A stretch of DNA of 64,000 bases from Methylopila jiangsuensis (GTDB lineage: Bacteria > Pseudomonadota > Alphaproteobacteria > Rhizobiales > Methylopilaceae): the NCBI RefSeq assembly GCF_027922305.1, contig NZ_BSFK01000007.1:248001-312000 (forward strand), in the 5' to 3' direction. A model generated the notes under the pieces. The model saw only the letters and a list, made by a program, of their open reading frames with translations, made no database searches and was not told the origin of the DNA. The position numbers and the translations under genes were made by a program. Every line of letters begins with the position of its first letter. Within the stretch, counting starts at the first letter, position 1. Of the stretch, positions 6,959 through 15,700 are shown piece by piece.

Positions 6959-7730
6959 TTACGAACGACGGCGGTGACGAAGAAGCTTGCGGTAACCGCC
7001 GTCGATCATCGCGAAGCCGTCCTTGACCAGATCGAGGACAGCGTCCCGGAGCGCGGACGTTTTCCATGGGTCGCTGGCAACGCGTTCAACGCCGAAAATC
7101 GCTTCGGCGATCTCGCGATAGTCGGCATTGTGCAAACGGCCGTCAGCGGCGCGGAGCATGTTTTTGAGACGACGGCGCTGCTGCGCCGTCATCCGGCTGT
7201 CCTGTGACACAGGCAGGCCGTGAAGGCTTCGCCAGAGTCTGATCAGTGACTGGACACGATCCAGGCTGTGGGCGTCGAGCGGAATGATGGCGGCGATGGA
7301 CTGCGTCGGCTCGAGACCCGCTCTCGCGACAAGGTGCAGGCGACCGCTTCCGGTGAGAACCGATATATGCAGTCCTTCCTCTGAACTGCGGCTGATTTCC
7401 GAGCGAATATCCTCGAAAATGCGAGGGCTGACCTGCTCAATTTCCGGGGCGGGTCCGATATGGACTACGCTGGTGTCAGCTTCCGGCGTCCAGAAAACCG
7501 GTTGTTCGAGTGCATTCAGGCTGGGCCTGGCGGGGAAATCGGAGACCCCAGCGACCGCCGATCGCTTCGGTCTCAGGCCCGAGTTCGGAGGCCGTGCGGA
7601 TGGAGTTTGCGTAGTCGCGCTGGTAATCGAGATTGCGCCGAAGGCACTCCCACGCCAGTGCATTCACATCTGCCCGATCGAGATAGTCGTATGTAGTTGA
7701 TGATCGCCATTCTCTTGTATCGGGCGTCAT
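6959..7730 (-). CDS. fseA: FseA-like excision activator (DUF6499 + DUF2285) encoded in two frames
   Basis: The first frame starts at the ATG 7728-7730 after GGGGAGGA and encodes MTPDTREWRSSTTYDYLDRADVN..., a DUF6499 domain; it would stop after 84 residues at 7476. The second frame, ending at 6959, encodes FPARPSLNALEQPVFW... and a C-terminal DUF2285 domain (about 190 aa) without a good start of its own. The 772-nt span equals 257 codons plus one base, so a single +1 shift yields a 256-aa protein. In ICEMlSymR7A the equivalent genes msi172 and msi171 are fused by programmed +1 ribosomal frameshifting into FseA, which activates rdfS. Position just upstream of rdfS and downstream of a qseM-like gene supports this. 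A sequencing error or true pseudogene is the alternative. Confidence 0.8.
7529..7538 (-). promoter_or_regulatory. fseA: Candidate +1 programmed frameshift site (TTT CCC C GCC)
   Basis: In the fseA message codons 65-66 are TTT CCC (7538-7533), followed by C at 7532 and then GCC (7531-7529) in the new frame. A proline tRNA on CCC can slip one base forward onto an identical CCC, a classic +1 slippery arrangement. The fused reading RFP-ARPS joins the two domains without gap. The next zero-frame codon is CGC, not a stop, so shift efficiency may be low. Confidence 0.65.
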
Positions 7731-7799
7731 TTAATCCTCCCCGTTCAGCGAATACGCGTACAGAGCGAATTGATTCCGGGGATTCTATTTCTTGGGAAG

Positions 7800-7823
7800 G
7801 TTGCAAGGCGCAACAGGCGTTGC
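7800..7823. promoter_or_regulatory. Inverted and direct GTTGC repeats between qseM and fseA
   Basis: GTTGC (7800-7804) and GCAAC (7810-7814) form a dyad with 5-bp spacing, and GTTGC recurs at 7819-7823. They lie in the 112-bp gap upstream of fseA, about 70 bp from its start. This is a plausible regulator site for the fseA promoter. I see no canonical TraR box (tra box) here. Confidence 0.35.
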
Positions 7824-7842
7824 ACTTGAGACAACACGGGAT

Positions 7843-8106
7843 CTAATGAGGCCGGCCGCGCCTGAGCTGCCGGTAGCCATGCTCGGTCATCCAGTGTGCG
7901 CGAGCCAGATGGCTGTCGTGGACGCGGCGAGCGCGGTCCGGCTCAGTCCTTGGACAGATGCCGAAAAGAACCTCGGCCGCTTCCCGCCAGTCTGCTCCAT
8001 CTGCCTCTGCGTCCAGCAGACGAGCATAGAGTTTGATGTGCTGTCGGTCATATTCGGTGAGCGACAGCATGGAAGGGGCTTCGTCGAGGAAATCAATTGT
8101 GGTCAT
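7843..8106 (-). CDS. qseM: QseM-like antiactivator (stand-alone DUF2285, 87 aa)
   Basis: A short DUF2285 protein: DWREAAEVLFGICPRTEPDRARRVHDSHLARAHWMTEHGYRQL aligns by eye with the C-terminal domain of the neighbouring FseA (DYREIAEAIFGVE...RDAVLDLVKDGFAMIDGGYRKLL). In ICEMlSymR7A the equivalent QseM is an antiactivator that binds both TraR and FseA and blocks transfer. Size and position immediately upstream of fseA fit. The ribosome site is weak, suggesting low expression. Assignment rests on family and synteny. Confidence 0.78.
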   Translation of the reverse strand: MTTIDFLDEAPSMLSLTEYDRQHIKLYARLLDAEADGADWREAAEVLFGICPRTEPDRARRVHDSHLARAHWMTEHGYRQLRRGRPH

Positions 8107-8200
8107 TAGTCGGCACGTGACACTCTGGGATGGCGGTTGCTATTCTTAAGCACCATTACAGCGCGACGATGACAAGCGGGAGGCGGTAGAAGGGTGGGAA

Positions 8201-8461
8201 TTACCGGACTCTGCTGCGTTCGGCTGCTTCGTGCACATCGACAAGCATAACCCCTTCGTTGCGGCCCGATCTGATGAAGGCGATTCCTTCGGCCTCAAGC
8301 GCTCTGCGGACCTGGTCGCTGGTGCTTTCATACACACGCAGTTCAGCGGCCGACTCCATGCGCTTGAGCGCCGTCAGCGAAACCTTGGCCTTGTCAGCGA
8401 GCATCTCCTGTGTCCAACCCAGTAATGCGCGCGCGGCCCGTGTTTGTCGGGAAGTGATCAT
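8201..8461 (-). CDS. qseC: XRE-family HTH regulator, QseC-like (86 aa)
   Basis: TRAARALLGWTQEMLADKAKVSLTALKRMES is an XRE/Cro helix-turn-helix at residues 7-37, followed by a short C-terminal sensor-like region (IAFIRSGRNEGVMLVDVHEA). Position upstream of qseM matches QseC of ICEMlSymR7A, which controls qseM and its own gene. The ATG at 8459-8461 follows GGGAGG by 9 bases and sits inside a perfect 18-bp palindrome, suggesting autoregulation. If not QseC, it is still the probable local repressor of this control cassette. Confidence 0.7.
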   Translation of the reverse strand: MITSRQTRAARALLGWTQEMLADKAKVSLTALKRMESAAELRVYESTSDQVRRALEAEGIAFIRSGRNEGVMLVDVHEAAERSRVR

Positions 8462-8471
8462 GCATGATCAC
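8454..8471. promoter_or_regulatory. qseC: Perfect 18-bp palindrome over the qseC-like start codon
   Basis: GTGATCATGCATGATCAC is fully self-complementary and contains the start codon of the HTH gene. A dimeric HTH repressor bound here would block translation-initiation DNA and elongation from the promoter at 8510-8515. Autorepression is inferred. Confidence 0.6.
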
Positions 8472-8509
8472 CTCCCACCGTGCGTCAACGTCACGCCAGA
8501 ACTACGGCT

Positions 8510-8515
8510 ATTATA
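8510..8515 (-). promoter_or_regulatory. qseC: -10 element of the qseC promoter
   Basis: The minus strand reads TATAAT at 8515-8510, a perfect -10 hexamer about 50 bp before the start codon; no clear -35 is present at 16-18 bp. It would give a short leader containing the GGGAGG ribosome site and the palindrome. Confidence 0.5.
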
Positions 8516-8703
8516 GACGGAGTTGGAGTGGAAAGCGACCCAGAATCGGTGTTCCTAGAGATTTGACGTCTGGTCAGCGGCGGGGGCGATTCGGGCAGTG
8601 CTGGGTTCTCTCCAAGCCAAGGCGAGCAGGAGAGATTGTTCGAGGCTTATCGTGCTGCCGGGAGACGACGACCCATGCCAGGAACGCCAGACAATTAGGA
8701 AAT

Positions 8704-8725
8704 CCCGGCGGCTTGCGCCGCCGGG
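8704..8725 (-). terminator. Hairpin downstream of ssb
   Basis: CCCGGCGGC (8704-8712) and GCCGCCGGG (8717-8725) form a 9-bp stem with a GCAA tetraloop in the ssb transcript, 16 bp after its stop. The following ATTTCC is a weak U tract, so termination may be partial. Confidence 0.55.
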
Positions 8726-8740
8726 CTCCCGGTATCCCGC

Positions 8741-9142
8741 TCAGAACGGGATGTCATCGTCGTCGATGAACTTGCCGTCTTCGTTCTGGGTCTGCTTTGC
8801 CCGGCTGAGGAAGTCCACCGTCTCGGCGATGATCTCGCAGCCGTAGCGCTCAACGCCCTGCTGATCGGTCCACTTGGTGTAGTGGATGCGGCCGCGAACC
8901 AGAACCTTCATGCCCTTCTCGCAATGCTGCTGGATCGTCTTACCGAGGCCGTTGAAGGCGGTGATCCGGTGCCATTCGGTGTCCTGGACGCGATAGCCGT
9001 CCTTGTCTCGGACAACCTTGCCTTCCGAGTAGCGGGGGCGCGAGGTGGCCAGCGTGAAGTGGGTGATCGAGGTGCCGCTCTGGGTGTTGCGGGTTTCGGG
9101 GTCCTGGCCGATGTTGCCGGCAAGAATGACGATGTTCTGCAT
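8741..9142 (-). CDS. ssb: Single-stranded DNA-binding protein (133 aa)
   Basis: An OB-fold SSB: MQNIVILAGNIGQDPETRNTQSGTSITHFTLATSR, WHRITAFNGLGKTIQQHCEKGMKVLVRGRI and the acidic C-terminal tip DDDDIPF that recruits replication and repair proteins. It would protect the transferred strand during conjugation. The frame is open upstream, but the ATG at 9140-9142 begins the conserved sequence and follows GGAGA. At 133 aa it is shorter than a chromosomal SSB because the Gly/Pro linker is nearly absent. Confidence 0.95.
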   Translation of the reverse strand: MQNIVILAGNIGQDPETRNTQSGTSITHFTLATSRPRYSEGKVVRDKDGYRVQDTEWHRITAFNGLGKTIQQHCEKGMKVLVRGRIHYTKWTDQQGVERYGCEIIAETVDFLSRAKQTQNEDGKFIDDDDIPF

Positions 9143-9849
9143 TGTAAGTCTCCGTTGCTTCTCGAAGGGACCATCCCTCCGACGAGACCCGGCCAAGGCC
9201 GTCGGGAGACGCCAGCAAGTGCCGCCTTGGCGGCACCTCGCCCTTAAGGCCCGGAGTGGAGCGGGCAGCCGCGCTTGCGCGGCAACACGGTCCGGAGCCG
9301 CGGGGGTTGCGGTCGGAAACCGAACGGACTTAGGGGATCAGTCAGTCGGAGGGATTGGCGCCTCGGAAAGCTCACACCGGGGACGCACAGCAGAACCGTT
9401 CGTCCTTCCCGGCAACGAGGGCACTACAGGCCCCGATATGAAACCCGCATCAGAGCGGGGTGCGCGCCGCCGGGATCGCCGTCACGAGCCGCAGCACGCC
9501 GCCAGTCGGAAGGCGAGCCGGGACCAGGACGAAACGGCTATTGGGCTCGAGGATGTATGGCGTTGTTCCACCCCGTCGGCCGAAGGTGCGATCTAGTGAA
9601 TTGCAGGGCTGGAGAGCATGAAGGTGTTCGCGGACGCCACGACACGGAGGGGAACGAAGCAGAGAGTGGCGACCTTGCTAAGGCTGGGAGGGTATCAGCC
9701 GATGACCGACTTCCACAGCGGGGCCAATCGGAGCGAAGACCCTGGCCCTTACAGCGCCGGTGGCGCCATTCCTCAGAGCAGGATGCCGGAAGCCCAACAG
9801 TGCAAACCGGCGCAGATTTTTTTGTGACGAGCGGCGATTCGCGATCGCA
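9143..9849. other. 707-bp region without a recognisable gene
   Basis: I find no convincing coding region. The part next to ssb is rich in short GC hairpins: GGGACCATCCC (9167-9177), TGCCGCC/GGCGGCA (9220-9235), and GCCGCG/CGCGGC near 9270-9285. The first is also found upstream of the small gene at 19800-19964. The stretch 9310-9849 shows nothing I can name. It presumably includes the ssb promoter. Confidence 0.4.
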
Positions 9850-10266
9850 TCAGCGAGACAGGACGCCTGTACCGAGCGCATTGAGATTGAGCATCGCCGC
9901 TATGCCGATGAAGAGACCGCCGGCGCCGCCGAGCAGGTTCAGCATAATCGTCGAGTCGACGAAATTCTTCGTGACGCCATGCACGAGCGCATAACCGGCG
10001 ATCATCGCCGGCACCGCGAATACGGCGAGGGCGATAAGCCCCAAGGCCGGGTTCTTGGCAAAGCCTACGACGGCGATGACCAGCGCCACGGATAGCAGCG
10101 CCGCGCCGAGGGCGGCGAGCGCCGACAGCAGGAAGCCGGCCTCCATTCCATAGACATATTGAAAGGCCGTCAGCCCGACCATGAACGGCAAGGCGTAGAT
10201 GGCAAAGTTGTAGGCGATGACGCAAAGCGCGATCGTCAGGGAGATGGCAAGCAGGATGAGGGTCAC
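9850..10266 (-). CDS. Small integral membrane protein of unknown function (138 aa)
   Basis: Very hydrophobic, with about four membrane spans (residues 3-25, 43-62, 64-82 and 95-130), including a Gly/Ala-rich last span LLGGAGGLFIGIAAMLNLNALGTG. Translation most likely begins at GTG 10264-10266, 5 bp after GGAGG. I do not recognise a family with known function. It is flanked by ssb and DUF2493 genes of the ICE backbone, so it may act in mating-pair stability or exclusion, which is only a guess from position. Confidence 0.7.
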   Translation of the reverse strand: MTLILLAISLTIALCVIAYNFAIYALPFMVGLTAFQYVYGMEAGFLLSALAALGAALLSVALVIAVVGFAKNPALGLIALAVFAVPAMIAGYALVHGVTKNFVDSTIMLNLLGGAGGLFIGIAAMLNLNALGTGVLSR

Positions 10267-10430
10267 GGCAGCCTCCGCATGAACGATTGAGGATCACCAC
10301 AGGCTGCCGGATAATACGCTCCGCCTGCGACTATGCCAGTTCGCCGTTGCTGCAAATATTCTTCAAGAAAGCCATCAACCTCGTGTTCAGTCAAGTAGAG
10401 GCGGCTGGCAGGCCGCCGAGCGGCGGCGCT

Positions 10431-11366
10431 TTACGCGCCGCCGTCGAACTTCATGACTGGAATGCCGAGCTTGCGCGCCTTATCCGCAAGGTTCTCCTGA
10501 ATCCCGGTGCCGGGGAAGACCAGGACGCCGACCGGCAGGACATCGAGCATGGCGTCGTTGCGCTTGAAGGGCGCGGCCTTGGCGTGCTTCGTCCAGTCGG
10601 GCTTGAAGGCGACCTGCGGCACCTTGCGACTGTCAGCCCAGCGGGAGGCGATCAGTTCGGCGCCCTTCGGCGAGCCGCCGTGCAGGAGCACCATGTCCGT
10701 GTGCTTGGCATGAACCTGATCGAGCTTCGTCCAGATCAGGTTGTGATCGTTGAAGTCCGCACCGCCCGTGACGGCGACTCTGGGACCGGCGGGCAGCAGC
10801 ACCTCGGTCTCGGTCCGGCGCTTAGCGGCGAGGAAATCGCGGCTGTCGATCATTGCCGAGGTGAGGTTGCGATGGTTGACCATCGAACCGCTGCGCGGCC
10901 GCCAGGGCGTGCCGGTGTGGTGCTCGAAGGCGTCCGCCGAGAGGTCGCGGAAGAGTTCCATGCTGTTGCGCCGTTCGACCAGGGTCTGTCCCTCCGCCGT
11001 GAGGCGTTCGAGTTCGACGCTCTTGACCTCGCTGCCATCCTGTTCCCGCTGAAGGCGGCGCTGCCCCTGCTCGTTGTCGTCGAGTTCGCGTTCGACCCGG
11101 TCGGCGGCGCGATGGAAGAGATTGACCGTCGACCAGAGGAGATCGTCGAGATCGGGTTCGAGGCGGGTGTCGCCGAGCGTCGAGACGAGGGCGTCGAAGA
11201 TGTCTGCGACGGCTGCGGCGACGGCGTTGCCCTCCGGTAGCGGACGCGGATCGGGTTCGTCCTGGAAAGCGCGGTAGCCATAGAGCTGGAGTTCGGTGAG
11301 GACGTGATCGGTGGGGGATGAGGTGTGGAACGGCTCGAAGCCTGCGTCATCGTCTTCGTTCATCAT
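10431..11366 (-). CDS. DUF2493 (SLOG-like) domain protein (311 aa)
   Basis: The C-terminal ~120 residues (RVAVTGGADFNDHNLIWTKLDQVHAKHTDMVLLHGGSPKGAELIASRWADSR) match DUF2493, a Rossmann-like SLOG-superfamily domain. The Gly-rich VTGGADF and LHGGSPKGAE loops are those expected to bind a nucleotide ligand. The N-terminal half is helical and charged. The family is common on ICEs and phages; its role is unknown, although SLOG proteins are often linked to nucleotide signalling or DNA uptake. Start chosen at ATG 11364-11366, 8 bp after AAGGA; the next ATG codon is the alternative. Confidence 0.85.
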   Translation of the reverse strand: MMNEDDDAGFEPFHTSSPTDHVLTELQLYGYRAFQDEPDPRPLPEGNAVAAAVADIFDALVSTLGDTRLEPDLDDLLWSTVNLFHRAADRVERELDDNEQGQRRLQREQDGSEVKSVELERLTAEGQTLVERRNSMELFRDLSADAFEHHTGTPWRPRSGSMVNHRNLTSAMIDSRDFLAAKRRTETEVLLPAGPRVAVTGGADFNDHNLIWTKLDQVHAKHTDMVLLHGGSPKGAELIASRWADSRKVPQVAFKPDWTKHAKAAPFKRNDAMLDVLPVGVLVFPGTGIQENLADKARKLGIPVMKFDGGA

Positions 11367-11697
11367 CGGGAGCATCCTTCGTCTGGAGACCGCGCCCATC
11401 GCGGCCTTCGCAGGCGTCGAAGCTCACGGGCGGGACGGCCTGGCAGCCCTCGTGCTCCCGCGAGGGCCTTGATGGCCAAGCCGGCTATTTTGCTTCGCGA
11501 TGCAAAGGCGGGGCTTGCCCCGCCGGCGGAAAATAGCCGAAAGCGCAGCGCCATTGCCCGGCTGGCCCGTTTGTGAGCCGATCGCCCCCTCAGAAGGCCG
11601 TGGGCGCCCTCTCCGACGCGGGAAGGGTGTTCCCGATGATGACTGGAGACGGCAGGCGGAGCCTTTCAGTGCTTTGCCCCATCCCCCGCCGATCCTC
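11367..11697. other. 331-bp intergenic region with a large palindromic structure
   Basis: Between the Toprim gene and the DUF2493 gene. It holds no gene I can support. Its main feature is a branched inverted repeat at 11483-11538: outer arms GGCTATTTT and AAAATAGCC pair perfectly over 9 bp, and inside is GGCGGGG (11507-11513) paired with CCCCGCC (11518-11524). It could be the leader of the DUF2493 transcript or a terminator for the Toprim gene. Confidence 0.5.
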
Positions 11698-12735
11698 TCA
11701 CCCCTCCATGAACCGGCTGACGTCCACGGGATGAAGCTGATCCTTCAGGGCCGCCCGGAGGGCATCGACGCCGCGCCAGCGCAGATCCTCGTTGAAGTCC
11801 TCGCGCGCTGGCGACATCGCAACCGCTTCGATCCCGACGCTCGCAGCTCGGGCGATCAGGCTGTCTCTCGCGCCGTCCCCAGCCGGATCACGATCGCGAA
11901 GGACATAGAGCCTGCGTAGCGTCGCCGGGAACAGGATGGCGGCGAGGTGTGCGGCCGAGAGCGCCGCCAGCATCGGCATGTGCGGCAGAACCTGACGGGG
12001 CGACAGCACGGTCTCGATGCCCTCTCCGGCGACCAGCACATCGCCGGCAACGCCAAAGCGGACGCCGTGTCCGAGAAGGTCGCCCATCGCCCGCCTCGGC
12101 GTTTCGACAGGCGCCTTGCCCGAGCCGTCCGGGGCGAGCCAGGTGCGGTGCGCGCCGGTCTGTCGCCCGTCAAGGTCGGTGACGGACGCGATCATCGCCG
12201 GCCAGATCTCCGTGGGCGAAGGCTCGTCGGGCCGGTAATAGCACCGGGGATGGTAGCGCAGTGCGGTGCCGCCGATGAGCGACGTGATTGCCCGCCCGCT
12301 GAGGTAGGTCGCCGCGAGCGTGCCGGGGATCGGCTGCGACATGGCGAACAGCCGCCGCGACGCTTCGGGCGAACCGACGGCAATGCTCGATGTCCTGCCG
12401 GTCGGTGTCCCTGTCTGTTCCGGCGAGGGATGCGGGAGACTGAGGAAACGGCGCGCTTCCTCGGCCACATCCTTGAAATCGACGAGGCCAAGCGCCTCGC
12501 GGATGATGTCGAGCAGATCGCCATGGTCGCCGGTGGCGGCGTCGGTCCATTTCCCGGCCGGACCTTTGGGGGTGTCCCTGAGCCGGACATAGAGGGAGCG
12601 GCCGGGGCTGTTCTGCGCGTCCCCGACCTGCCAGTAATTGCCTGCCCTCCGACCGGAGGACAGGTATTCGCGGCAGACCGCCTCGGCCTCGCGGCCGAGG
12701 CGATGCGCCAGTTCTGAGGCGTGACGCGAAGCCAT
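11698..12735 (-). CDS. Toprim-domain DNA primase-like protein (345 aa)
   Basis: An ICE/plasmid-type primase-like protein. The N-terminal part (YWQVGDAQNSPGRSLYVRLRDTPKGPAGKWTDAATGDHGDLLDII) resembles the non-catalytic domain of TraC-like proteins. The central region TYLSGRAI...LRYHPRCYY precedes a Toprim domain with GEGIETVLS (catalytic Glu) and YVLRDRDPAGDGARD (DxD). Toprim domains hydrolyse or form phosphodiester bonds in primases and topoisomerases. No zinc finger or helicase domain is present, so it may work with a partner. It begins immediately after the stop of the methyltransferase/helicase gene, with which it is surely co-transcribed. Confidence 0.85.
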   Translation of the reverse strand: MASRHASELAHRLGREAEAVCREYLSSGRRAGNYWQVGDAQNSPGRSLYVRLRDTPKGPAGKWTDAATGDHGDLLDIIREALGLVDFKDVAEEARRFLSLPHPSPEQTGTPTGRTSSIAVGSPEASRRLFAMSQPIPGTLAATYLSGRAITSLIGGTALRYHPRCYYRPDEPSPTEIWPAMIASVTDLDGRQTGAHRTWLAPDGSGKAPVETPRRAMGDLLGHGVRFGVAGDVLVAGEGIETVLSPRQVLPHMPMLAALSAAHLAAILFPATLRRLYVLRDRDPAGDGARDSLIARAASVGIEAVAMSPAREDFNEDLRWRGVDALRAALKDQLHPVDVSRFMEG

Positions 12736-15700
12736 TTATGCGGCCTCCCGTTCGCCGATGCGTTCGACCGGCCAGCGGTCGAAGAGCTTGCCGATGATTA
12801 CCGGCCCCTGAGCATCCACCGGCACGAAGAAGCGCAGCTTCCACGAGATGATCTCGTGATAGAGGCCATAGGCCGTGAGGCGCTGGCGCATCGTGTCGGT
12901 GAAGCCGGTGAGTTCGATGCGCAGCGCGCCCATGACGCGGACCCGGCGAAGCTGAAGGCCCTCGGCGAGATCGAGGATCGTCTTTCCGTCCATAAGGGCG
13001 GTGAAGGCATCCTCCGGCGTGATCGACGCGACGCCGGTCGCGGTCGCGTGGGCGACCCAGGCAGGCGAAACGCGGCGGCCGATGATCCGCTCGCCAGCAT
13101 CGGTCTGGAGCCGATAGACGCGGGTGGATTCGTTCGGCAACCGCTTCCAGATAGGCAACAGGAGACCTGTCACCATATGCAGGGTGCTGTCGGAAAACTC
13201 CGGCACCTCGGCAATCTCGGCATTCCAGGCAGAGGCGAAGGCGTCCCGGTCGGCTTCGACCCAATGGGTCTCGGGCATGGTCTTGACCGGGATGTTGTGC
13301 GCTTCCATCGGCCGGATCAGCCGGACACGGCGCTCGATCTCGCCATCGTCCAGCATGACGCTGGTGGTCGGAACCTGCACGGCGGCGCGGCCCGACCGCT
13401 CGTTGACCAACAGGACCGCGCGCGGATCGTCCAGGTTGCCTATGGCCTCCGCCAGCGTGACCGGATGGTTGCGCTTGCGCTCGGTGATGGTCAGCAGGCG
13501 GGTCTGGGCGCCGGTGCGCGGGTGCGTATAGATCGTCTGGCGGTCGGTGACGACAAAGCTCTCCGCTCGCAGCGTCTCCAGCCCGGCGTCATAGGTGCCC
13601 GACGCGATGGCGCCCTCGATGCGCGCCGTCAGAAGTTGCTCGAAGGCGGTGAACAGCACGCCCTGAAGCTCAATCGTCAAGGCCAGCAGCCGGTTCAGGA
13701 AGGTCGTGATGGCTGGGAGGTCATCCTTGATGCCGTTGGAGTCCATCAGCTTCAAGCCGGTGGCGCTCTCAAAGCGGTCGAGCGAGCATCCCTCGACCTT
13801 ACCGCGCACCAGCAGGAGATAGAGCTGGCGCAGCGCGTCGCGTGCGTAATGGGACTCCAGGTTGTCTTCCGGTCTGAACAGTCCCTGACCGCCGGTCTGT
13901 CGCTGGCCGCGCGTGATCGCGCCCAGGGTGTCGAGACGGCGGGCGATGGTCGAGAGGAAGCGCTTTTCGGCTTTGACGTTCGTGGTGATCGGCCGGAACA
14001 GGGGCGCTTGCTTCTGGTTGGTCCGGTGCGTTCGGCCAAGCCCCTGGATCGCAGTATCGGCCTTCCATCCGGCTTCGAGCAGGTAATGGACGCGCAACCG
14101 CGTGTTCCGGGCCGACAGTTCGGCATGATAGCTGCGGCCTGTGCCGCCGGCGTCGGAGAACACCAGAACCTGCTTGCCGTCGTCCATGAACGCTTGGGTT
14201 TCGGCCAGGTTGGCCGAAGCTGCGCGGTTTTCGACGACAAGGCGATCAACAGTGACGCCCTTGCCAGCCTTGCGGATGATGCGCCGCGACCGGCCCGTCA
14301 CTTCAGCCACGGTATCGGTGCCGAAATGCTGGATGAGCTGGTCCAGCGCACCGGGGACCGGCGGCAGGCTGGCGAGCTTTGCGATCAGTTCGTCGCGGCG
14401 GGCGACCGCTTCACGGCTTTCGACGGGCTGGCCGTCGCGCATGACGGGCCGCGACGACATATTGCCCTCCGAGTCGGTGAACGGCTCGTAGAGCTGCACC
14501 GGGAAAGAATGGGCAAGGTAGTCCAGGACATATTCCCTCGGGGTGATGTCCACGCGGACGTCGTTCCATTCCTCGGTCGGCAGCTCGGCCAGCCGGCGTT
14601 CCATAAGCGCCTCGCCGGTCGAGACGATCTGGATGACGGCCGAATGGCCCGCCTCCAGATCGGCTGCGATGGAGCGGAGCAGCGTCGGGGTTTTCATGCT
14701 GGTCAGGAGGTGGCCGAAAAACCGCTGCTTGGCCGACTCGAAGGCCGAGCGCGCGGCGGATTTCGCCTGCCGATTCAGGGTGCCGGTGCTGCCGGTGATA
14801 TTGGCCGCTTCCATCGCCGCATCCAGATTGTTGTGAATGATGGCGAAGGCCCCGGCATAGGCATCGTAGATGCGGGTCTGTTCCGGGGTCAGCTCATGCT
14901 CGACCAGCTCGTATTCGACGCCGGCGAAGGACAGCGACCGGGCGGTGTAGAGGCCGAGGGCGCGCATGTCGCGGGCCAGAACCTCCATCGCCGCGACGCC
15001 GCCGCCCTCGATGGCCTCGACGAATTCGGCCCGCGTGGCGAACGGGAAATCCTCGCCGCCCCAAAGGCCAAGGCGCTGGGCATAGGCGAGGTTGTGGACC
15101 GTAGTGGCGCCGGTCGCGGAGACATAGACGATGCGGGCATCCGGCAGGGCGTGCTGGAGGCGAAGCCCGGCTCGGCCCTGCTGGCTGGCGGCGACATCGC
15201 CCCGTTCTCCCTTGCCGCCTGCGGCGTTCTGCATCGAATGCGCCTCGTCGAAGATGATCACTCCATCGAAATCCTCGCCCAACCATTCGACGATCTGCTT
15301 GACGCGGGAAACCCTATCGCCGCGGTCGTCGGAGCGTAGCGTGGCATAGGTCGTGAACAGGATGCCTTCGGGCAGCGTCACGGGCTTGCCCTGCGGGAAG
15401 CGCGACAGCGGCGTAACCAGGAGGCGCTCCATGCCGAGCGCAGACCAGTCGCGTTGTGCGTCTTCCAGCAATTTGTCGGATTTGGAGATCCAGACGGCCT
15501 TCCGGCGGCCCTGCATCCAGTTGTCGAGGATGATGGCGGCGGATTCCCGACCCTTGCCGACGCCGGTGCCGTCACCGACGAAGAAGCCTTGCCGGAAGCG
15601 GACGGCGTTCTTGGCGTCCTCGGCCGCCGCGCTGACCACATCGCAGGTCTCGTCGACGGTCCAGGCCCCGGCGAGATGGTCGGCATGGGCCTGGCCGGCA

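Noticed and set aside
7476-7663. Independent gene starting upstream in the DUF2285 frame (MHWRGS...)
   Set aside because: The part before FPARPS is the out-of-frame translation of the DUF6499 region and has no ribosome site; the fusion by +1 shift explains the domain order better.
12721-15339. 872-aa open frame on the plus strand
   Set aside because: It is antisense to the methyltransferase/helicase gene, whose motifs are clear; the frame exists because of high GC codon bias.
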